The notes: generated from the sequence alone by a model not told the origin. A stretch of 64,000 nt of DNA from Streptomyces zinciresistens K42 (GCF_000225525.1 NZ_AGBF01000022.1:1-64000), one strand, 5' to 3'. Shown: positions 46,093-55,908, counted from the first letter of the stretch. Numbers and translations are program-made.

Positions 46093-46385
46093 AGCGAAAC
46101 AGCATCGATGGGGACGAGTAGCGACGTACGCGGCCCAGAGCGACCCGGGGACGGTGTGAGCCCGGGGGCGAGCGCGACGTGAAGATCACCCCGGAGCCGT
46201 CGGAAGAAAGCCTCCCCGAGGCGAGTAGAACCGGCATCGCGACCCCAATGAGGGGGCTCACCGGCGCACACCCCGCGCCGAGGAGCCAAGGAGGGTGGTA
46301 CCGCGGGAGCGCGCCGAAACCGGCGCAGGCAGGACACGGCTCTCGTCCCTCCGGACGGAAGGCAGCAAGTCCGCCGGAGGAAGCC
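46093..46385 (+). promoter_or_regulatory. T-box riboswitch of ileS
   Basis: The leader starts with GATGGGGACGAGTAG, a usual T-box opening, and holds the core T-box sequence AGGGTGGTACCGCGG at 46292-46306 that pairs with the tRNA acceptor end. The best specifier candidate is ATC (Ile) at 46185-46187 in GTGAAGATCACC. Downstream, CCTCCGG (46348-46354) can pair with CCGGAGG (46374-46380), which is the ileS ribosome binding site. This points to control of translation rather than of termination: uncharged tRNA-Ile would free the site. Confidence 0.92.
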
Positions 46386-46390
46386 CGCTG

Positions 46391-49300
46391 ATGACACAGC
46401 CGACGTACCGCCAGGTGCCCGCCCAGGTCGACCTGCCCGCGCTCGAACACGCGGTGCTCGACTTCTGGCGCGAGCAGAAGATCTTCGCCAAGAGCCTGGA
46501 GCAGTCCGAGGGACGCCCCGAGTGGGTGTTCTACGAGGGCCCGCCCACCGCCAACGGCATGCCCGGCGCCCACCACATCGAAGCCCGCGTCTTCAAGGAC
46601 GTCTTCCCCCGCTTCCGCACCATGCGCGGCTACCACGTGGCCCGCAAGGCCGGCTGGGACTGCCACGGCCTCCCCGTGGAGCTGGCGGTCGAGAAGGAGC
46701 TCGGCTTCTCCGGCAAGCAGGACATCGAGGCGTACGGCATCGCCGAGTTCAACGACAAGTGCCGCGCGTCCGTGACCCGGCACACCGACGCCTTCGCCGA
46801 GCTGACGACCCGTATGGGCTACTGGGTCGACATCGACGACGCCTACCGCACGATGGACCCCGAGTACATCGAGTCCGTGTGGTGGTCGCTCAAGGAGATC
46901 TTCGGCAAGGGCCTGCTGGTGCAGGACCACCGCGTCGCCCCCTGGTGCCCGCGCTGCGGAACCGGCCTGTCCGACCACGAGCTGGCGCAGGGCTACGAGA
47001 CGGTCGTCGACCCCTCGGTGTACGTCCGCTTCCCGCTCACCTCCGGCCCGCTCGCCGGCGAGGCCGCCCTGCTGGTGTGGACGACCACGCCGTGGACGCT
47101 CGTCTCCAACACGGCCGTGGCCGCGCACCCCGACGTCACCTACGTCGTCGCGACGAACGGCGAGGAGAAGGCCGTCGTCGCCGAACCGCTGGTCGCCAAG
47201 GCCCTCGGCGAGGGCTGGGAGACCACCGGGGAGTCCTTCACCGGCGCCGAGATGGAGCGCTGGACCTACCGGCGCCCCTTCGAGGTGATCGACTTCCCGG
47301 CCGAGGCCCACTACGTGGTCAACGCCGAGTACGTCACCACCGAGGACGGCACGGGCCTGGTCCACCAGTCCCCCGCCTTCGGCGAGGACGACCTCAAGGT
47401 CTGCCGGGCGTACGGCCTGCCCGTGGTCAACCCGGTCCGCCCCGACGGCACCTTCGAGGAGGACGTGCCGCTGGTCGGCGGCGTCTTCTTCAAGAAGGCG
47501 GACGAGCGGCTCACCGAGGACCTCCAGCGGCGCGGCCTGCTCTTCCGTCACATCCCGTACGAGCACAGCTATCCGCACTGCTGGCGCTGCCACACGGCGC
47601 TGCTGTACTACGCGCAGCCGTCCTGGTACATCCGCACCACTGCCGTCAAGGACCGCCTCCTCCAGGAGAACGAGAACACCAACTGGTTCCCGGACACGGT
47701 CAAGCACGGCCGCTACGGCGACTGGCTGAACAACAACATCGACTGGGCGCTGTCCCGCAACCGCTACTGGGGCACCCCGCTGCCGATCTGGCGCTGCGAG
47801 GACGACCACCTCACCTGCGTCGGCTCGCGCGCCGAGCTCACCGAGCTGACCGGCGCCGACCAGTCCGCCCTGGACCCGCACCGCCCGTACATCGACGACG
47901 TGACCTTCGGCTGCCCCCAGTGCGGCCAGACGGCCACGCGCGTACCCGAGGTGATCGACGCCTGGTACGACTCGGGCTCGATGCCGTTCGCGCAGTGGGG
48001 CTACCCGTACAGGAACAAGGAGCTGTTCGAGGCCCGCTACCCCGCGCAGTTCATCTGCGAGGCCATCGACCAGACCCGCGGCTGGTTCTACACGCTGATG
48101 GCGGTCGGCACCCTGGTGTTCGACAAGTCCTCGTACGAGAACGTCGTGTGCCTCGGCCACATCCTCGCCGAGGACGGCCGCAAGATGTCCAAGCACCTGG
48201 GCAACATCCTCCAGCCGATCCCGCTGATGGACCAGCACGGCGCCGACGCGGTGCGCTGGTTCATGGCCGCCGGCGGCTCCCCGTGGGCGGCACGCCGCGT
48301 GGGCCACGGCACGATCCAGGAGGTCGTCCGCAAGACGCTCCTGACGTACTGGAACACGGTCGCCTTCCAGGCCCTGTACGCCCGTACGTCGAACTGGGCG
48401 CCCTCCGCCGCCGACCCGGCCCCGGCCGACCGCCCGGTCCTGGACCGCTGGCTGCTGTCCGAACTGCACGCGCTGGTCGACCAGATGACCCAGTCCCTGG
48501 ACGCCTACGACACCCAGCGCGCCGGCAAGCTCCTGTCGGCGTTCGTCGACGACCTGTCGAACTGGTACGTCCGCCGCTCGCGCCGCCGCTTCTGGCAGGG
48601 CGACAAGGCCGCGCTGCGCACCCTGCACGAGGTCGTCGAGACGGTCACGAAGCTGATGGCCCCGCTGACCCCGTTCATCACCGAGCGGGTCTGGCAGGAC
48701 CTGGTCGTCCCGGTCGTCCCGGACGCCCCGGAGTCGGTGCACCTCGCGTCCTGGCCGGAGGCCGACCTGTCGGCGATCGACCCGGAGCTGTCCCGGCAGA
48801 TGGTCCTGGTCCGCCGCCTGGTCGAACTCGGCCGCGCCACGCGCGCGGAGTCGGGCGTCAAGACCCGCCAGCCGCTGTCGCGCGCCCTGATCGCGGCCAC
48901 CGGTTTCGAGGCCCTGGACACCGAGCTGCACGCGCAGATCACCGAGGAGCTGAACGTCGCCTCGCTCGCCTCGCTCTCCACGGTCGGCGGCAGCCTGGTG
49001 GACACCACCGCCAAGGCCAACTTCCGGGCGCTGGGCAAGCGGTTCGGCAAGCGGGTCCAGGACGTGGCGAAGGCCGTCGCCCACGCGGACGCCGCGGCCC
49101 TGTCGCTGGCCCTGCGGGAGGGCACGGCCTCGGTCGAGGTCGACGGTGAGACGGTCACGCTCGCCCCCGACGAGGTCATCATCACGGAGACCCCGCGCGA
49201 GGGCTGGTCGGTGGCGTCGGACTCGGGCGCGACGGTCGCGCTGGACCTGGAGATCACGGAGGAGCTGCGCCGGGCCGGCCTGGCCCGGGACGCGATCCGC

Positions 49301-49528
49301 CTGATCCAGGAGGCCCGCAAGAACAGCGGTCTGGACGTGGCCGACCGGATCGCCCTGCGCTGGACGGCGACGGACCCCGCGACGACCGCGGCGCTCACCG
49401 AGCACGCCGGGATGATCGCCGACGAGGTCCTGGCGACGGACTTCGCGCGGGGCGGGGCGGACTCCGGTTACGGCGACCCGTTCACGGACGAGGCCCTGAC
49501 CCTGGCGTTCCGCCTGCGCAAGGCGTAG
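46391..49528 (+). CDS. ileS: Isoleucyl-tRNA synthetase
   Basis: 1045 aa from the ATG at 46391, with GGAGG 11 bases before it. Class Ia synthetase. The HIGH-type motif is in GPPTANGMPGAHH (about 50-62), the editing domain has VWTTTPWTLVSNTAVA, and KMSKHLGN lies at about 597. The C-terminus holds the anticodon-binding region (FVDDLSNWYVRRSRRRFW). Length and motif style fit the eukaryote-like IleS clade found in actinobacteria, which in other species tolerates mupirocin. It is controlled by the T-box in its leader. Confidence 0.97.
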   Translation: MTQPTYRQVPAQVDLPALEHAVLDFWREQKIFAKSLEQSEGRPEWVFYEGPPTANGMPGAHHIEARVFKDVFPRFRTMRGYHVARKAGWDCHGLPVELAVEKELGFSGKQDIEAYGIAEFNDKCRASVTRHTDAFAELTTRMGYWVDIDDAYRTMDPEYIESVWWSLKEIFGKGLLVQDHRVAPWCPRCGTGLSDHELAQGYETVVDPSVYVRFPLTSGPLAGEAALLVWTTTPWTLVSNTAVAAHPDVTYVVATNGEEKAVVAEPLVAKALGEGWETTGESFTGAEMERWTYRRPFEVIDFPAEAHYVVNAEYVTTEDGTGLVHQSPAFGEDDLKVCRAYGLPVVNPVRPDGTFEEDVPLVGGVFFKKADERLTEDLQRRGLLFRHIPYEHSYPHCWRCHTALLYYAQPSWYIRTTAVKDRLLQENENTNWFPDTVKHGRYGDWLNNNIDWALSRNRYWGTPLPIWRCEDDHLTCVGSRAELTELTGADQSALDPHRPYIDDVTFGCPQCGQTATRVPEVIDAWYDSGSMPFAQWGYPYRNKELFEARYPAQFICEAIDQTRGWFYTLMAVGTLVFDKSSYENVVCLGHILAEDGRKMSKHLGNILQPIPLMDQHGADAVRWFMAAGGSPWAARRVGHGTIQEVVRKTLLTYWNTVAFQALYARTSNWAPSAADPAPADRPVLDRWLLSELHALVDQMTQSLDAYDTQRAGKLLSAFVDDLSNWYVRRSRRRFWQGDKAALRTLHEVVETVTKLMAPLTPFITERVWQDLVVPVVPDAPESVHLASWPEADLSAIDPELSRQMVLVRRLVELGRATRAESGVKTRQPLSRALIAATGFEALDTELHAQITEELNVASLASLSTVGGSLVDTTAKANFRALGKRFGKRVQDVAKAVAHADAAALSLALREGTASVEVDGETVTLAPDEVIITETPREGWSVASDSGATVALDLEITEELRRAGLARDAIRLIQEARKNSGLDVADRIALRWTATDPATTAALTEHAGMIADEVLATDFARGGADSGYGDPFTDEALTLAFRLRKA

Positions 49529-49550
49529 CCCTCGGGGCGGGAGACAGCGC

Positions 49551-49593
49551 GAGGGCCCGGTGCCGCCAGGATTCCCGGCGGCACCGGGCCCTC
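49551..49593 (+). terminator. Terminator of ileS
   Basis: A perfect 17-bp stem (GAGGGCCCGGTGCCGCC and complement) with a 9-base loop, 22 bases after the ileS stop. It is the strongest simple hairpin in the window. Confidence 0.85.
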
Positions 49594-49666
49594 GGTGCCG
49601 CACGGCCGGGACAACTGCCCCATGGCCGAACACAGCAGGCATAGGACGTGAACACGCGTAGCACAA

Positions 49667-49702
49667 GGGCGGGGCCCCGGATCGAAATCCGGGGCCCCGC
49701 CC
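49667..49702 (-). terminator. Terminator of divIVA
   Basis: A perfect 16-bp stem (GGGCGGGGCCCCGGAT and complement) closed by a CGAA tetraloop, 36 bases past the divIVA stop on the minus strand. Confidence 0.85.
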
Positions 49703-49738
49703 TGAACGCTGCCGACGCCTATGGCGTACTACCGAACG

Positions 49739-50962
49739 TCAGTTGTCGTCCTCGTCGATGAGGAACCCGCGCATCGGCGAGGGAGCCTGGCCCATCGGGC
49801 CGGGGCCCTGCGGCCGGACCGGAGCCATCGGCTGGGTCATCGCCGGGGACATCTGCTGCTGACCGCCGTAGGACGGAGCGGCCGGGGAGGGGCCGCCGCC
49901 CATCGGGTTGCCGCCGTAGGACGGGGCGCTCGCGCCGGCCGGAGCCATCGAGGGCGCCGGGGACGGCGGGAGGGACGCGGCGGCCGGCGTGCGCGGCGGG
50001 GCGAGCGAGTCGTCCGCCTGGGTCTCCAACTGGCGCAGCTGGGACTCCAGGTAGGACTTCAGCCGCGTGCGGTACTCGCGCTCGAAGCCGCGCAGGTCCT
50101 CGACCTTGCGCTCCAGCGTGGCGCGGGCGGACTCCAGGGAGCCCATCGCGACACGGTGCTTCTCCTGGGCGTCCCGCTCCAGGGCGTCGGCCTTGGCACG
50201 GGCGTCGCGCTCCAGACCCTCGGCACGCGAACGGGCCTCACCGACGATCTTGTTGGCCTCGGAACGCGCCTCGGCGATCGCCTGGTCGGCGGTCTGCTGG
50301 GCGAGCGACAGAACGCGGGCCGCGCTGTCGCCGCCGGGGCCGCCCTGACCGGGACCGCCCATGGGGCCACCCATCGGACCGCCCATGGGGCCGCCCATCT
50401 GCTGCATGGGGGGCTGGCCCATCTGCCCCTGACCCATCGGACCCTGGCCCATCTGCCCCTGACCCATCGGACCCTGGCCCATCGGACCCGGACCCTGGCC
50501 CATCGGGCCGGGACCCTGCGGACCACCCTGACCGCCGGGGCCGGCGGGCAGCTGCGGGGCACCGCTCGGCAGCTGGGGCGGACCACCCATGGGGCCACCC
50601 ATCTGCTGCTGCGGCGGGCCCGATATCCCGGCGGGGACGGGACCCCCGTGACCGCGCATGCCCTGCTGCGGCATCCCGCCCTGGGGCATTCCCCCCTGAG
50701 GCATGCCCTGGGGCATGCCGCCCTGCTGGTCCTGCGGGCCGCCAGGACCCTCCGGCGGCTTGCGCATGTTCTGCTGGTTCTGGGCAGCAGCACGCGTCGC
50801 CGCGGCCAGCTTGGCGCGCAGGTCCTCGTTCTCGCGGAGCAGCCGGGTCAGCTCGGCTTCGACCTCGTCGAGGAAGGCATCGACCTCGTCCTCGTCATAG
50901 CCTTCTCGGAGGCGGACGGTCGTGAACTGCTTGTTCCGCACGTCCTCGGGGGTCAACGGCAT
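49739..50962 (-). CDS. divIVA: DivIVA polar growth protein
   Basis: 407 aa. The N-terminal membrane-targeting domain reads [20 protein letters not shown] (residues 1-20), then [21 protein letters not shown] as the start of the first coiled coil. A linker of about 150 residues (about 66-215) is rich in Gly, Pro, Met and Gln, with repeated [14 protein letters not shown] units. A second coiled coil (about 220-315) and a disordered Pro-rich tail ending GFLIDEDDN follow. In streptomycetes DivIVA marks hyphal tips and directs apical wall growth. It is transcribed from the ylm/ftsZ side. Confidence 0.96.
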   Translation of the reverse strand: MPLTPEDVRNKQFTTVRLREGYDEDEVDAFLDEVEAELTRLLRENEDLRAKLAAATRAAAQNQQNMRKPPEGPGGPQDQQGGMPQGMPQGGMPQGGMPQQGMRGHGGPVPAGISGPPQQQMGGPMGGPPQLPSGAPQLPAGPGGQGGPQGPGPMGQGPGPMGQGPMGQGQMGQGPMGQGQMGQPPMQQMGGPMGGPMGGPMGGPGQGGPGGDSAARVLSLAQQTADQAIAEARSEANKIVGEARSRAEGLERDARAKADALERDAQEKHRVAMGSLESARATLERKVEDLRGFEREYRTRLKSYLESQLRQLETQADDSLAPPRTPAAASLPPSPAPSMAPAGASAPSYGGNPMGGGPSPAAPSYGGQQQMSPAMTQPMAPVRPQGPGPMGQAPSPMRGFLIDEDDN

Positions 50963-51017
50963 CTCTTCACCTCAACGTAGTCATCGGCAGTCGGCAGGAC
51001 CGTATCTGTCACATCGT

Positions 51018-51305
51018 TCACATCGCGCCTCGCACGAGTGTGATCAGGATGTAGACGATGATCATCAGAACGAAGAAGGACAGGTCGAGCGCCACGCCCC
51101 CGAGACGCAGCGGCGGGATAACCCGCCGCAGAAGCTTGAGCGGTGGATCAGTGACAGTGTAGGTGGCCTCCAGAACGACCACCATCGCCTTGCCGGGTTG
51201 CCAGGAGCGGGCGAACTGGAAGACGTAGTCCATGACCAACCGGAAGATGAGCACGATGAGGAAGACCATCAGCGCGATGTAGAGAACCTGCAAGACCACG
51301 CTCAT
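51018..51305 (-). CDS. ylmG: YggT-family membrane protein YlmG
   Basis: 95 aa. Two membrane helices (about 5-27 and 73-92) flank the family signature YTVTDPPLKLLRRVIPPLRL. YggT/YlmG proteins lie next to sepF and divIVA in Gram-positive division clusters, as here, and are linked to division or membrane organisation. Spacing is 55 bases to divIVA and 59 from sepF. Confidence 0.93.
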   Translation of the reverse strand: MSVVLQVLYIALMVFLIVLIFRLVMDYVFQFARSWQPGKAMVVVLEATYTVTDPPLKLLRRVIPPLRLGGVALDLSFFVLMIIVYILITLVRGAM

Positions 51306-51364
51306 GTCCGGTGTTTCCCTCTCCCCTGCCCCTGGCTTTGTGCCGTTGCTTCCGGTGGTGCGTC

Positions 51365-52006
51365 TCAGCTCTGGTTGAAGAACCCGCCCTCTGCGATACG
51401 GGCCTTGTCCTCCGCCGTGACATCGACGTTAGCAGGCGACAACAGGAACACCTTCTGCGTCACCCGCTCGATGCTGCCGTGAAGACCAAACACCAAACCG
51501 GCCGCAAAGTCGACAAGTCGCTTCGCGTCTGTGTCGTCCATCTCAGTCAGATTCATGATCACCGGAGTACCTTCACGGAAGTGTTCCCCGATGGTACGGG
51601 CCTCGTTGTAGGTCCGTGGGTGAAGTGTGGTGATCCGGTACGGCTCTCGTTCCGACACGACCTTGGGCATGATCACCGGTGCGTTCTTCTCCAGGCTTGC
51701 GCGTTCTTGTGTGATGGACGCCACGGGCGCGATGCGCGCGGGGCGGCCGGATTCCGCGGCGAGCGAAGCCGAACGGGCCACCGGTTCGCGCTGCGCGGGA
51801 GGATGGGCGATTCGCACTTCTTCGTCCCTTTGGGACTGATGTGCGTTGTGGGACTGGTGCGACGGCTCGCGCCGTCGGTGGTCCCGCTCGATCTCCGGGT
51901 CCAGTTCGGGTTCGAAGTCGTCGTCGGGGTCGAACCCCCGGCCGTCGTACCCATCGTCCTCCACGAGGCCGAGGTAGACCGCCATCTTGCGCATCGCGCC
52001 GGCCAT
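51365..52006 (-). CDS. sepF: Cell division protein SepF
   Basis: 213 aa. The N-terminal amphipathic membrane-targeting helix is [15 protein letters not shown]. An acidic, then His/Gln/Arg-rich linker (about 20-105) leads to the SepF fold: [52 protein letters not shown] and [12 protein letters not shown]. SepF tethers FtsZ to the membrane in organisms without FtsA; no ftsA is present in this cluster. Streptomycetes usually have further SepF-like paralogues elsewhere. Confidence 0.96.
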   Translation of the reverse strand: MAGAMRKMAVYLGLVEDDGYDGRGFDPDDDFEPELDPEIERDHRRREPSHQSHNAHQSQRDEEVRIAHPPAQREPVARSASLAAESGRPARIAPVASITQERASLEKNAPVIMPKVVSEREPYRITTLHPRTYNEARTIGEHFREGTPVIMNLTEMDDTDAKRLVDFAAGLVFGLHGSIERVTQKVFLLSPANVDVTAEDKARIAEGGFFNQS

Positions 52007-52128
52007 GCTCCGAGTCCTCCGCTCTGTGGTGGATCGACTGCCAAGTGCCCGCGATCCACGCGGTCGTTACGCCCGCCTTTCGGCGACATTGACCATATTT
52101 TCTGCTGTGGTCCGACTTCTTGGCGACG

Positions 52129-52854
52129 TTACCCGAGCCCGGGGCGGACTCCGAGTACCGCAGTGCCGACGCGTACATGTGTCGCACCGGCCGCAACAGC
52201 CTCTTCGAGATCCGCACTCATGCCTGCGGACACCATGTTCGCAGCCGGATGGGCTCTGCGCAGGTCGGTCGACAAATCCATCAACCGCCCGAAGGCCGCC
52301 CGTTGCCGGCCCGCGTACTCCCCGGTGAGCGGGGCGACGGTCATCAGTCCGTCCAGTCTCAGCCCCGGGGCGGCGGCCACGAGGGCGGCCAACTCCTCGA
52401 TGCCGCCCGGCGCCACACCACCGCGCTCGCCCCGCCCGCTCTCACCCGCGTCGAGGGCGACCTGGAGGAGGCAGCCCAGCTCGCGTCCGCGCCGGACGGC
52501 CTCCCTGGACAGCGCCGTCACCAGCTTCGAGCGGTCGACGGACTGCACGACGTCCGCGTAACCGGCGACGGAGCGCACCTTGTTGGTCTGGAGCTGGCCC
52601 ACGAAGTGCCAGGTGAGCGGCAGATCCGAGCAGGCCGCGGCCTTGGGTGCCGCGTCCTGGTCGCGGTTCTCGGCGACATGGCGCACCCCGAGCTCCGCGA
52701 GGACGCGCACATCACTCGCGGGGTAGGTCTTCGTGACGACGATCAGGGTCACCTCCTCGCGGGGGCGCCCGGCGGCCGCGCACGCCTCCGCGATGCGCTG
52801 CTCCACTCTCGCCATATTCGCGGCGATTTCGTCCTTACGGTCCGTCATGTCCAT
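52129..52854 (-). CDS. ylmE: YggS/PLPBP-family pyridoxal phosphate homeostasis protein (YlmE)
   Basis: 241 aa. Fold-type III PLP barrel: the PLP Lys is in LIVVTKTYPASDV, followed by WHFVGQLQTNK, LDGLMTVAPL, VSAGMSADLEEAV and HVRVGTAVLG. Such proteins buffer PLP rather than catalyse a single reaction. The ATG directly follows the stop of the upstream gene (TGAATG); a second ATG two codons in is equally possible. Confidence 0.93.
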   Translation of the reverse strand: MDMTDRKDEIAANMARVEQRIAEACAAAGRPREEVTLIVVTKTYPASDVRVLAELGVRHVAENRDQDAAPKAAACSDLPLTWHFVGQLQTNKVRSVAGYADVVQSVDRSKLVTALSREAVRRGRELGCLLQVALDAGESGRGERGGVAPGGIEELAALVAAAPGLRLDGLMTVAPLTGEYAGRQRAAFGRLMDLSTDLRRAHPAANMVSAGMSADLEEAVAAGATHVRVGTAVLGVRPGLG

Positions 52855-53583
52855 TCAGTCCAGCCACACATAGCCCGCGAGCCGGCCCGTGGCCCGGTCG
52901 CGTCGGTACGAGAAGTGGTCCGACGACTCCCGCGTGCACACCGGGGACTGCTCCCGGTCGTGCACTCCGAGGCGCGCGAGCTGGGCGTGCACTCCGGCGG
53001 CCACGTCGACGGCGGGCGTGCCCCAACTCGTTTCGGCGTACGCCCCCGGCTCGACGGCGGACACCTCGGCGCGCATGGCTTCCGGCACTTCGTAGCACCG
53101 GCCGCAGACGGTGGGTCCGGTGCGGGCGACGATCCGGGCGGGGTCGGCGCCCAGCGCCGCCATCGCGCGCAGCGTCTCCGGGACGACCCCGGCGACCATG
53201 CCCGGCCGGCCCGCGTGGGCCGCGGCCACGACGCCGGCGACCGGGTCCGCCAGCAGCACCGGCACGCAGTCGGCGGTGAGCACCGCGAGGGCCAGGCCCC
53301 GCCGCGTGGTGACGACGGCGTCCGCCTTCGGCACCGGCCGCTCGCCCCAGGGTCCGTCGACCACGACGACGTCCGTGCCGTGCACCTGGTTCATCCAGAC
53401 CACGTCCCCGGCGCCGAGGCCGAGGGACGCGGCGGCGCGTTCGCGGTTGGCCGCGACGGCCGCGGGGTCGTCACCGACCGCGCCGCCGAGATTGAGCTCC
53501 TCGTACGGAGCGGCGCTCACCCCGCCCCACCGGTCGGTGAAGCCGAAGTGCGCGCCGCTCACGGTGTCGCGCTGTCCTATCAC
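52855..53583 (-). CDS. pgeF: YfiH/PgeF-family purine nucleoside phosphorylase-like protein (YlmD)
   Basis: 242 aa, GTG start. Laccase-domain (DUF152) signatures are WMNQVHGTDVVVVDG, LTADCVPVLLAD, AAAHAGRPGM and GPTVCGRCYEV, which hold the His/Cys zinc ligands. The family was called polyphenol oxidase; characterised members act on purine nucleosides or edit UDP-MurNAc-Ser. The gap to ftsZ is 10 bases, so it is co-transcribed with division genes. Confidence 0.93.
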   Translation of the reverse strand: MIGQRDTVSGAHFGFTDRWGGVSAAPYEELNLGGAVGDDPAAVAANRERAAASLGLGAGDVVWMNQVHGTDVVVVDGPWGERPVPKADAVVTTRRGLALAVLTADCVPVLLADPVAGVVAAAHAGRPGMVAGVVPETLRAMAALGADPARIVARTGPTVCGRCYEVPEAMRAEVSAVEPGAYAETSWGTPAVDVAAGVHAQLARLGVHDREQSPVCTRESSDHFSYRRDRATGRLAGYVWLD

Positions 53584-53593
53584 GTCAGAGGGA

Positions 53594-54796
53594 TCACTTC
53601 AGGAAGTCCGGGACGTCCAGTTCCTCCGCCGCGCTGTCGGCGTAGGTCCGCGACGGCGGGACGGGCGGGGCGACCGGGACGTCGGCGACCGGCTCGGGCG
53701 CCGGGGCCGGCTCCTCCTTCGGCGTCACGCTGCCGAGCGAGCCGAAGGACGGGCGGCTCTCGGTCTGCTGCGGCCGGGACGGGGCGGGCTCCTCGCGGCG
53801 GGCCGAGGACGAGGCCGAGCCGAGGACGTTGTCCCGGCGGGCCGGCGGCTGGCCGCCGTCGAAGCCGGCGGCGATCACGGTGACGCGGACCTCGTCGCCG
53901 AGGGCGTCGTCGATGACCGCACCGAAGATGATGTTGGCCTCGGGGTGGGCGGCCTCGCTGACCAGCTGGGCCGCCTCGTTGATCTCGAACAGGCCGAGGT
54001 CGGAGCCGCCGGAGATGGAGAGCAGCACACCGCGGGCGCCGTCGATGGACGCCTCCAGCAGCGGCGAGGAGATCGCCATCTCGGCCGCGGCCACCGCGCG
54101 GTCGTCGCCGCGGGCCGAGCCGATGCCCATGAGTGCCGAACCGGCCTCGGACATGACCGACTTGACGTCGGCGAAGTCGAGGTTGATGAGACCGGGGGTG
54201 GTGATGAGGTCGGTGATGCCCTGGACACCGGAGAGCAGGACCTGGTCGGCCGACTTGAAGGCGTCCAGCACCGAGACCTGGCGGTCCGAGATGGACAGCA
54301 GCCGGTCGTTGGGGATCACGATGAGGGTGTCGACCTCTTCGCGGAGTTCGGCGATGCCGTCCTCGGCCTGGTTGGCGCGGCGCCGTCCCTCGAAGGTGAA
54401 GGGGCGCGTGACCACACCGATGGTGAGGGCACCCAGCGAGCGGGCGATGTTGGCCACGACGGGCGCGCCGCCGGTGCCGGTGCCGCCGCCCTCGCCGGCC
54501 GTGACGAAGACCATGTCGGCCCCCTTGAGGACCTCCTCGATCTCCTCGCGGTGGTCCTCGGCGGCCTTGCGGCCGACGGCCGGGTTGGCTCCGGCGCCGA
54601 GTCCGCGGGTGAGTTCCCGGCCGACGTCGAGCTTGACGTCGGCGTCGCTCATCAACAGAGCTTGCGCGTCGGTGTTGATGGCGATGAACTCGACGCCCTT
54701 GAGACCGACCTCGATCATCCGGTTGATGGCATTGACACCACCGCCGCCGACACCGATGACTTTGATGACTGCGAGGTAGTTCTGCGGTGCTGCCAC
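53594..54796 (-). CDS. ftsZ: Cell division GTPase FtsZ
   Basis: 400 aa from the GTG at 54796 ([20 protein letters not shown]), which has GAGAGG 8 bases upstream. The tubulin signature [10 protein letters not shown] (about 105-114), VITRPF-like [10 protein letters not shown], the T7 synergy loop [11 protein letters not shown] and the C-terminal binding peptide DVPDFLK are all intact. A Pro/Glu/Ser-rich linker spans about 325-385. It assembles the ladder of Z-rings in sporulating hyphae. An in-frame ATG 20 codons upstream lies in the promoter region and is unlikely. Confidence 0.98.
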   Translation of the reverse strand: MAAPQNYLAVIKVIGVGGGGVNAINRMIEVGLKGVEFIAINTDAQALLMSDADVKLDVGRELTRGLGAGANPAVGRKAAEDHREEIEEVLKGADMVFVTAGEGGGTGTGGAPVVANIARSLGALTIGVVTRPFTFEGRRRANQAEDGIAELREEVDTLIVIPNDRLLSISDRQVSVLDAFKSADQVLLSGVQGITDLITTPGLINLDFADVKSVMSEAGSALMGIGSARGDDRAVAAAEMAISSPLLEASIDGARGVLLSISGGSDLGLFEINEAAQLVSEAAHPEANIIFGAVIDDALGDEVRVTVIAAGFDGGQPPARRDNVLGSASSSARREEPAPSRPQQTESRPSFGSLGSVTPKEEPAPAPEPVADVPVAPPVPPSRTYADSAAEELDVPDFLK

Positions 54797-54908
54797 GTCG
54801 AAGGCCTCTCGCCTCGAGTTACGGGTCGTCGGATCACGGGAAGCGCTCTGCTTCACGAAACCGGCGACTGATGCCGAAGGGGACGGTCCATAGCGCCGAC
54901 CCGAACCC

Positions 54909-54929
54909 TAACCCTGAAGTTTAGGGTTA
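54909..54929. repeat. Inverted repeat in the ftsZ promoter region
   Basis: TAACCCT and AGGGTTA, perfect complements separated by 7 bases, about 113 bases upstream of the ftsZ GTG. It could be an operator or an RNA hairpin in the long ftsZ leader. Confidence 0.45.
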
Positions 54930-54964
54930 CCAGTGTGTCTGTTCCCTGAAGTCTTCTGAACAGG

Positions 54965-54994
54965 ACACTAAGTCGACAAGTGGCGCGCGTTCAA
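54965..54994 (-). promoter_or_regulatory. Candidate ftsZ promoter
   Basis: On the minus strand, TTGAAC (54994-54989) and TAGTGT (54970-54965) are 18 bases apart. RNA would start near 54958, about 160 bases before the GTG. The 288-base ftsQ-ftsZ gap is known to hold several ftsZ promoters in S. coelicolor, including a sporulation-controlled one. Confidence 0.45.
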
Positions 54995-55084
54995 CGAACA
55001 CGCCGAACCTCCCGTTTTTCTTTTCACCCTATGTGATCAGCCGTGTCGCTGCCCAACCAGGGTGCTGACCTGCGCAGACGTGCG

Positions 55085-55882
55085 TCAACTCCCGGCTGAC
55101 GCCGGGGCGGTGGGAACGCTGACGTCGAAGTGCCGCGCACGCGGCGAGGCTTTCATGAGAGCGGTGAGCGCACGCGCCTTGGCCGCACCCTTTTCGCCAC
55201 TGCCCCAGGAGACCGTGGTGCCGCCGGTCAGGACGAGCGAGATGTCGTCGTAGGAACGGACCTTGACGACCTGGGTGCCCCGCGCGACGGCCGCCGGGAG
55301 CGCGCCGGCCACCCGCACCGCCTCGCGCACCAGCCGGGCCTCTCCGAAGCGGCGCAGGCCGGCCGCGCCGGTGCCCGTGCGGGACACCGCCACCTGCAGC
55401 GCGGGGACGCCCTTCGGGGCCTGGGAGACCGTGGCGAACCGGACGCCCTCCTTGTCCACTTCGATGAAGTCCCGGTCCTTCTGGACGACGAGGACCGCGG
55501 TGCGCTCCACCACTCGGAGGCCGATTCCGCGCGGCCAGGCGCGCACGACGTCGACCTCGTCGATGCGGGGCAGCGCCCGGCGCAACCGGGCCTCGATCGC
55601 CCCGGTGTCGACGGAGACCAGCGGTGATCCGACCGGGACGTCGGCCGCCTCGCGGACCTGTGCGGGCGTCAGGACCCTGGTGCCGGAGATCGACACGCGG
55701 GTGACGCGCAGCCACTGGGAGCCGTACAGCAGCCAGACGGAGCCCCCGGGGAGGAGCACCAGGACGACGGCAAGAATGATGATCGTACGAAGACGGTTCC
55801 CTCTCAACCGCCGCCGGGCGAGGGGCGGGTCGGACGACTCCTGCTGGCGTTCACCGCGCTCGGCGGTCGTCGGTCCGGCCAC
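55085..55882 (-). CDS. ftsQ: Cell division protein FtsQ
   Basis: 265 aa, GTG start. A short cytoplasmic Arg-rich region (ARRRLRGNRLR) and one membrane helix (about 33-52) precede an outside POTRA domain: VTRVSISGTRVLTPAQVREAADV, VVRAWPRGIGLRVVERTAV. The FtsQ/DivIB beta domain follows. It bridges the septal wall synthases. It lies 26 bases after murG; the gene-free ftsZ leader follows. Confidence 0.95.
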   Translation of the reverse strand: MAGPTTAERGERQQESSDPPLARRRLRGNRLRTIIILAVVLVLLPGGSVWLLYGSQWLRVTRVSISGTRVLTPAQVREAADVPVGSPLVSVDTGAIEARLRRALPRIDEVDVVRAWPRGIGLRVVERTAVLVVQKDRDFIEVDKEGVRFATVSQAPKGVPALQVAVSRTGTGAAGLRRFGEARLVREAVRVAGALPAAVARGTQVVKVRSYDDISLVLTGGTTVSWGSGEKGAAKARALTALMKASPRARHFDVSVPTAPASAGS

Positions 55883-55908
55883 GCTCCCTGCCCTCCGTCA
55901 TACGGTTC

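Noticed and set aside
46067-49666. 1199-codon minus-strand open frame opposite ileS
   Set aside because: Antisense of ileS and its T-box leader; no recognisable protein features.
50350-50560. CRISPR-like repeat array
   Set aside because: The repeats are in-frame Gly/Met/Pro/Gln codons of DivIVA, without regular spacers.
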